A model generated the notes under the pieces. That model saw nothing but the letters and a program-made list of their open reading frames with translations. It was not told the DNA's origin and made no database searches. Positions 59,825 to 64,000 of a stretch of DNA of 64,000 nucleotides are shown one piece after another. Numbering within the stretch: position 1 is the first letter of the stretch; every line of letters starts with the position of its first letter. The position numbers and the translations under genes were made by a program. The stretch is from Haloprofundus halobius (lineage in GTDB: Archaea; Halobacteriota; Halobacteria; Halobacteriales; Haloferacaceae): NCBI RefSeq assembly GCF_020097835.1, contig NZ_CP083666.1, positions 1,612,001-1,676,000 of the forward strand, given 5' to 3'.

Positions 59825-61117
59825 GTGTCGCACCCAGAACAATCTCGCCGCCGATTCCTCGCGGCGGTCGGCGCCGTCGGCGTCGGCGGTCCGCTGTACT
59901 CCGTCAGGGGTCGAGCGACCGACTCTACGGGAGAAAACACGCAACAGACCGGGTCGAATCGTCGAGAGCAGTCACGACAGAACCAGTCGCAGACGCCGCG
60001 CGCCGCGTGGCCGATGTTCCAGAGCGACGCCGCGAACACGGGTTACCAGATAGACGGGGTCGGACCCTCCGGGAACGTGAGGGTTCGGTGGCGGTTCACG
60101 CCCGGAGAACGGCAGATACTGGGACGGGACGTCAGCGGCATCCTGTCGAGTCCGGCCGTCGTCGAGGACACGCTCTACTTCGGAGCGAACGACGGCTTCC
60201 TGTACGCCAAAGACGTCGAATCCGGTGACGACCGGTGGCAGTTCGAGTCCGGTGAGGTGCTCGCTCGGAGTCCGGCGGTCGTCGGCGATACCGTCTACGT
60301 GGGCGCGTCGACGGGAAAACAGCCGATATACGCCCTCGACACCGCTGACGGGAGTCAACGGTGGGAGTACCAGACTATCAACACGTCGGGCCGAGCGACG
60401 AAAGGTCGCTCACCGAGCAGTCCGACGGTCGTCGACGGCGTGGTGTACGTCGGCAGCGCGGAGACGTCGCTCGTCGACCCCCGCGGCGCGGTGTACGCGC
60501 TCGACGCCGAGACCGGCGACCCGCAGTGGACCGCCCGCGTCGACGGCTACGTCGACGGAACCCCGGCCGTCGACGAGAATAGTGTCTACGTGGGCGACTC
60601 CACCGGGACGGTGTACGCGTTCGACATCGACACCGGGGCGGTGTCGTGGCAGTTCGAAACCAACGACGTCGTCCGAAGCAGTCCGAGCGTCGTCGACGGC
60701 GTAGTGTACGTCGGCAGCGAGGACACCAACGTCTACGCGATAGACGCCGAAAACGGGATCCAGCGCTGGCAGTACGTCACCGGTAGGGGCGTCCAGAGTA
60801 GTCCGAGCGTCGCCGACGGCGTGGTGTACGTCGGCAGCGACGACGGCGGCCTGTACGCGCTCGACGCAGCGAACGGACAGGAGCGCTGGCGCTATCCGAC
60901 CGGCGGCTACGTCAGAAGTAGCCCGACCATCGTCGGCGACACCGCCTACGTCGGCAGTTCCAGCGCCAGCGTCCACGCCGTCGACGCCGACAGCGGCGAG
61001 CGGCGCTGGCGCTTCGGGACCGACGGCAACGTGCTCAGCAGTCCCGCCGCCGTCGACGGATCGCTCTACGTCGCCGCCTTCGGCGGATCGCTGTACGCGC
61101 TCGCCGACGTGGAGTGA
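59825..61117 (+). CDS. Tat-exported PQQ-type beta-propeller protein
   Basis: A 430-residue exported protein. Tat signal SRRRFLAAVGAVG near residue 7, then eight or so propeller blades, each with the pattern D-x-VYVGS-x-Y-AID followed by W-F-T/Y-G-x-VQSSPSV. Blades are very similar at protein and DNA level (see 60640-60840). Such BamB/PQQ-like propellers mediate protein contacts at the cell surface or bind a quinone cofactor. Start is a GTG at 59825; no ATG fits. Confidence 0.88.
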   Translation: MSHPEQSRRRFLAAVGAVGVGGPLYSVRGRATDSTGENTQQTGSNRREQSRQNQSQTPRAAWPMFQSDAANTGYQIDGVGPSGNVRVRWRFTPGERQILGRDVSGILSSPAVVEDTLYFGANDGFLYAKDVESGDDRWQFESGEVLARSPAVVGDTVYVGASTGKQPIYALDTADGSQRWEYQTINTSGRATKGRSPSSPTVVDGVVYVGSAETSLVDPRGAVYALDAETGDPQWTARVDGYVDGTPAVDENSVYVGDSTGTVYAFDIDTGAVSWQFETNDVVRSSPSVVDGVVYVGSEDTNVYAIDAENGIQRWQYVTGRGVQSSPSVADGVVYVGSDDGGLYALDAANGQERWRYPTGGYVRSSPTIVGDTAYVGSSSASVHAVDADSGERRWRFGTDGNVLSSPAAVDGSLYVAAFGGSLYALADVE

Positions 61118-61308
61118 ACCGACACACGACGGGAGAAACTGACGCCACCCCGGGAGAGACGACGCGCCCGGGAGGAACGACGTCGCGCCTCACGGGCCGA
61201 ATCAGTCTTGTTCCGGCGGGTCGTCCCCCAGAGAGTGAACTCGACAGAACGGTTCGGTGGGGGCGGAGCGCGTCGACCACGGCGACGACCCGAGAGGGGG
61301 CGACCAGG

Positions 61309-61701
61309 GTGGACGTGAGACTGTTCGGAGCGGTCGTCACGCTCGACGAGACGGCGGTGTCGGCGTCCCCGGGCGAACTCCGCCGACAGGTCGCCGCCTA
61401 CGAATCCGGCGAGCGCCGGAGGTTCGACCTCGACGTGCGTCGACCGATCGGTTTCACCGGCGAGGTGATGCGAGCGATGGCGGCGATTCCCTACGGCGAG
61501 ACGCGCACCTACGGCGAGTTGGCGGCGACGCTCGACACCGCCGCCGTCGCCGTCGGCCAGGCCTGCGGCCGCAACCCCGTCCCGCTCGTCGTTCCGTGTC
61601 ACCGCGTCGTCGGCGCGGACTCGCTCGGTGGCTACTCCGCCGGCGACGACGACCTCACGCTGAAGCGACGTCTGCTCGACCACGAGCGCGCGAACCGATG
61701 A
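61309..61701 (+). CDS. Methylated-DNA--protein-cysteine methyltransferase-like protein
   Basis: A 130-residue MGMT. The active-site motif VPCHRVVG is present, with the preceding helix-turn PYGETRTYGELAATL and the C-terminal SLGGYSAGDDDLTLKRRLL. It removes O6-alkyl groups from guanine by suicide transfer to the cysteine. The GTG at 61309 (or 61315) starts the family-like part; a further 65 codons upstream stay open but look non-coding. Stands between the propeller gene and aIF1A. Confidence 0.87.
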   Translation: MDVRLFGAVVTLDETAVSASPGELRRQVAAYESGERRRFDLDVRRPIGFTGEVMRAMAAIPYGETRTYGELAATLDTAAVAVGQACGRNPVPLVVPCHRVVGADSLGGYSAGDDDLTLKRRLLDHERANR

Positions 61702-61802
61702 CGACCGGGCGAGCGACGCGCGACGGGAGCCGTACTCGCGCTCGGACGCGTCGCACCGGGTTCGACGCCAGCTATTAGCTCTCCCGCCGTCTACTGTCAA
61801 CT

Positions 61803-62093
61803 ATGAGTGAAGAATCCGGACGGCGGAACCTCCGGATGCCCACGGACGACGAGCAGTTCGCGCTCGTGACGGACATGCAGGGGTACGGCCGCGTCAGACT
61901 CCGCTGTAACGACGGCAAAGAGCGGATGGGTCGCATCCCCGGTCGGATGCGCAAGCGAATCTGGATTCGCGAGGGCGACATCGTGCTCGTCGAACCGTGG
62001 GACTGGCAGGACGAGAAAGCCGACATCGTCTGGCGGTACGAGAAGCAGGACGCCGACCAGTTGCGCGGGGAAGGCCACATCACCATCGGGTGA
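61803..62093 (+). CDS. eif1A: Translation initiation factor aIF1A
   Basis: A 96-residue S1/OB-fold protein ([35 protein letters not shown]) with the archaeal IF1A signature [12 protein letters not shown] and ending [13 protein letters not shown]. It stabilises initiation complexes on the small subunit. Monocistronic here. Confidence 0.96.
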   Translation: MSEESGRRNLRMPTDDEQFALVTDMQGYGRVRLRCNDGKERMGRIPGRMRKRIWIREGDIVLVEPWDWQDEKADIVWRYEKQDADQLRGEGHITIG

Positions 62094-62134
62094 GCGACGG
62101 GTCGGCGTTCGCGTTCGATTTTCGTCTCGCGTGC

Positions 62135-62536
62135 CTACTCCTCTCGTTCGTCGGCCAACTGGAACAGCTTCCCGTACTCCTCGGGCAGTTGCGCTCGCAC
62201 GTCCTCCATCTCGCCGGGCGGGACGACGTCGTTCACGAGCGCGACGATAGCCTGCGCGTGATACGTCGCGTCGCTCCTGTCGATGGGGTCGGTCGACCCC
62301 TCGCGCTCGGCGACGCGGTCGACGAACTCGTCGAAGGCGAAGCGTTGACCGGAGTCCGCGTCGAGCAGGTAGCGGTCGATCTCCATCGGAAGCGGGCCGG
62401 CGAGGTCCTGTGCCTCGCCTTCCTGCAGTCGCTCGCCGAGCGTGGTGAGCGTCGCCCGGATAGCGCGGACCGATTCGCCGGTATCCGGTAGTTCGAGTCG
62501 ATTCTGGACCTGACCGGTGAACTCGTCGAAGTTCAT
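62135..62536 (-). CDS. DUF2267-family protein
   Basis: A 133-residue helical protein: MNFDEFTGQVQNRLELPDTGESVRAIRATLTTLGERLQEGEAQDLAGPLP is the DUF2267 signature helix-turn-helix-like repeat. A second copy of the motif (AFDEFVDRVAEREG...) follows. Function unknown, often near stress genes. The ATG at 62536 was chosen where the domain begins. Convergent with aIF1A. Confidence 0.85.
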   Translation of the reverse strand: MNFDEFTGQVQNRLELPDTGESVRAIRATLTTLGERLQEGEAQDLAGPLPMEIDRYLLDADSGQRFAFDEFVDRVAEREGSTDPIDRSDATYHAQAIVALVNDVVPPGEMEDVRAQLPEEYGKLFQLADEREE

Positions 62537-62744
62537 CTGTCCTCCTCCGCGTAGGTTCGCGACGCGCGGATCCATAACTGTCGACCCGCCCGTTCGAGCG
62601 GCGCGCGGCCGCGCGGACATCGTCGGCCCACGTTCTCCTCAGTGGGTCGCGCAGCCGTCTTCGCCGGACCGCGCACGCGTCCTCGATGGGTCGGTAAATA
62701 CAAGCAGGATCTATCTCCCCGACTGTAACGATTTATCACGTGCG

Positions 62745-62987
62745 ATGGTTCGAGAGTTCACCGAAGACGATCGGAGCAAAGACGTCGTGACCGCCGAGGG
62801 CGACCGGGTGGGAACGATACGCGAGGTAAACGGCGACCGCGCGACCGTCGACCGCGACGACGATTCGAGCCTCACGGACAAGGTGAAAGACCTGCTCGGG
62901 TGGGGCGACGACGACTCGAACGAACTGCGGACCGAACACGTCGACTCCTACGACGAGGGGCGCGTCCGACTCCGACGGTCGCCGTAG
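62745..62987 (+). CDS. Small acidic PRC-barrel-like protein
   Basis: An 80-residue protein beginning MVREFTEDDRSKDVVTAEGDRVGTIREVNGDRATVDRD. The D-x-V-x-A-x-G-x-x-VG-x-I motif is PRC-barrel-like. Short acidic tail with DLLGWGDDD. PRC barrels bind RNA or proteins. It stands alone between 62537 and 63062; the gap upstream holds nothing else recognised. Confidence 0.65.
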   Translation: MVREFTEDDRSKDVVTAEGDRVGTIREVNGDRATVDRDDDSSLTDKVKDLLGWGDDDSNELRTEHVDSYDEGRVRLRRSP

Positions 62988-63062
62988 TCGGTGTCACGCT
63001 CGCCGGCGACCCGCTCGTCGCGCTCACCGGCTGACACACTTTTGTCGAACGTGGCAAAGCGC

Positions 63063-63380
63063 TCAATCGTTCTCGGAGGCGTCCGGTACCGGTTCGGGTT
63101 CGCCGAGAGCGCCGGGAGGCTCCGCGAACGCGAGCGACGCGTCTTGCACCCCGACGGCGTCCAGAATCCCCCGCAGCGTCCGACCGCGGTCGGGGCCCTG
63201 CGGTGCGTCGACGCAGGAGAGGTGGACGAGCGCGCGATAGACCTCGCCGCCGACCGCGTGTGAGACCGAGAACAGTCGCTGCTCGACGGCGAACTCGCCG
63301 AGTCGGAGTTCGACGACCGGGTCCTGTTCGGAGAAGTCGCCGCCGCAGACGTCGCACGTGGGTCGACCGTTGTTGTTCAT
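63063..63380 (-). CDS. Small protein with N-terminal Cys knuckle, function unknown
   Basis: A 105-residue protein. The CDVCGGDF knuckle at residues 9-16, with a later Cys (LSCVDAP) and a His nearby, may bind one zinc. The middle (EVYRALVHLSCVDA) looks like a treble-clef type fold; the tail is Pro/Glu-rich. I do not recognise a family. An iteron-like repeat set lies upstream (63492-63549). Confidence 0.65.
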   Translation of the reverse strand: MNNNGRPTCDVCGGDFSEQDPVVELRLGEFAVEQRLFSVSHAVGGEVYRALVHLSCVDAPQGPDRGRTLRGILDAVGVQDASLAFAEPPGALGEPEPVPDASEND

Positions 63381-63491
63381 GGCGGTTCGGCAGAGGTAGG
63401 TGCGCCAGCGCCGAGAAGGTGCGGAACGGTCCGCGAACCCGAGTTTGTGGGCCGCGGACGCGTCGAATCGTCACGGCATCGCAGCGTCGGA

Positions 63492-63549
63492 CGTTGCGAC
63501 GTCGAACCGTTGCAACGTTGGAGCGACCTTACGTCGGACCGTCGCAACG
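63492..63549. repeat. Three CGTYGCRACG decamers at 16-bp spacing
   Basis: CGTTGCGACG (63492), CGTTGCAACG (63508, a perfect palindrome) and CGTCGCAACG (63540, the exact reverse complement of the first). Starts differ by 16 and 32 bp, about 1.5 and 3 helical turns. They lie upstream of the 105-aa gene. They could be an operator array or a decayed tandem repeat; the rest of 63381-63594 has no gene. Confidence 0.45.
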
Positions 63550-63594
63550 CCGGAGCAATCCGACGCTACGCCGCCGAAACGCCTCAGTCGTCGG

Positions 63595-64000
63595 TTACGA
63601 CGAACTCTCGCTCACGAATTCGTCCATCTTCCGCGCGAGCGCCAGCGCGAACTCCTCGTCGTTGACCGCGGCGTCCATCTCGACGAGTTCGACATCCGAG
63701 TCGAGATGCTTCCGAACGGCGTCGAACAGCGCCTCGTCGGCCGCTGGATCGTAAAACGGTTCGCCCTCGACGTCGAGCATCGACACGCCTTCGAGCGGCA
63801 GGTACACCGCGACTGGCCCCGACGCGTCGTTCACCTTCTCCGCCAGTATCTCGCCGAGTTCGGCGGTCTCCTCGGGCGTCGTCCGCATCAGCGTCACCTG
63901 CGGGTTGTGCTGATAGAAGTTCCGACCCTCGAACCGCTCGGGCACCGACTCGGGCGGTCCGAAGTTCACCATGTCGAGCGCTCCGACGGAGACGACGTGC
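63595..64000 (-). CDS. UPF0261/Tm-1-like ATP-binding protein, 3' part
   Basis: The gene enters from beyond the window's right edge. The C-terminal ~135 residues are visible: HVVSVGALDMVNFGPPESVPERF, then NPQVTLMRTTPEETAELG and VYLPLEGVSMLDVEGEPFYDP, which are conserved in the UPF0261 (Tm-1 C-terminal) family. These proteins resemble plant Tm-1, and a function in archaea is not established. The start is outside. Confidence 0.85.
   Translation of the reverse strand, partial: HVVSVGALDMVNFGPPESVPERFEGRNFYQHNPQVTLMRTTPEETAELGEILAEKVNDASGPVAVYLPLEGVSMLDVEGEPFYDPAADEALFDAVRKHLDSDVELVEMDAAVNDEEFALALARKMDEFVSESSS

Noticed and set aside
61114-61308. 65-codon extension of the MGMT gene
   Set aside because: Thr/Arg/Pro-rich low-complexity sequence outside the family core; the start near 61309 is a better fit.
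1-64000. CRISPR arrays, rRNA genes or insertion sequences
   Set aside because: No regularly spaced direct repeats, no rRNA signature and no transposase-like protein seen; a computed repeat search would be needed to be certain.

Overview
The window is a dense, GC-rich stretch of a haloarchaeal (class Halobacteria) chromosome. The evidence is a strongly acidic proteome, an archaeal SRP (7S) RNA gene, archaeal informational genes (rps3ae, rps15, aIF1A, KEOPS pcc1), Bat-type (HTH_10) regulators, Tat-dependent secreted proteins, halocyanin, DpsA, and TATA boxes about 27 bp before many start codons (leaderless transcripts). The genus cannot be fixed from the sequence alone.

Layout. 0.2-5 kb: CaCA exchanger, an ABC exporter pair and a sorbitol/xylitol-type dehydrogenase. 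5-8.5 kb: a PAS-GAF-Bat regulator next to a Tat-exported halolysin-like protease, bracketed by two copies of a rare palindrome. 8.7-13.3 kb: ADP-forming acyl-CoA synthetase with a DRTGG/BioD-like partner, then an arylsulfotransferase-like protein. 13.5-20.5 kb: a metal exporter with a metal-box operator, YbaK editing protein, ZIP transporter, thioredoxin reductase, FAD synthase RibL and a JAMM protease. 20.7-27 kb: S1-DHH nuclease, LTD-PLD protein, HEAT protein and a frameshifted nitrilase. 27-32 kb is a metal and redox patch. It holds dpsA with an upstream iron box, a 53-aa protein whose TATA box sits between two iron boxes, an OYE flavoenzyme, and a 42-aa protein with ten cysteines divergent from an HxlR regulator that has its own cysteine tail.

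32-39 kb: a thiolase/DUF35 pair, SRP RNA, archaetidylserine synthase, halocyanin, the rps15-recJ-pcc1-rps3ae operon and tRNA-Ala. 39-44 kb: a phosphorelay cluster (two histidine kinases, one broken; a stand-alone receiver; a receiver-GAF-Bat protein). 44-54.3 kb: a seven-gene overlapping pilB-pilC-pseudopilin operon facing a single larger pilin-like gene. 54.3-55.6 kb: a decayed P450 gene and duplicated tRNA-Arg 3' fragments beside tRNA-Arg(CCU). 55.7-64 kb: two tatA genes, peroxiredoxin, HD phosphohydrolase, an MFS carrier, a PQQ-propeller protein, MGMT, aIF1A and small proteins, ending inside a UPF0261 gene.

The most promising undescribed system is the pair at 31125-31731. A 42-residue, 24% cysteine peptide ending in four consecutive cysteines is transcribed away from a Cys-tailed HxlR repressor. 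A 7-bp-arm inverted repeat is centred on the peptide's start codon. It looks like a thiol- or metal-sensing switch controlling a metallothionein-like peptide. A second candidate is the iron-box-controlled 53-aa protein at 28025-28186.
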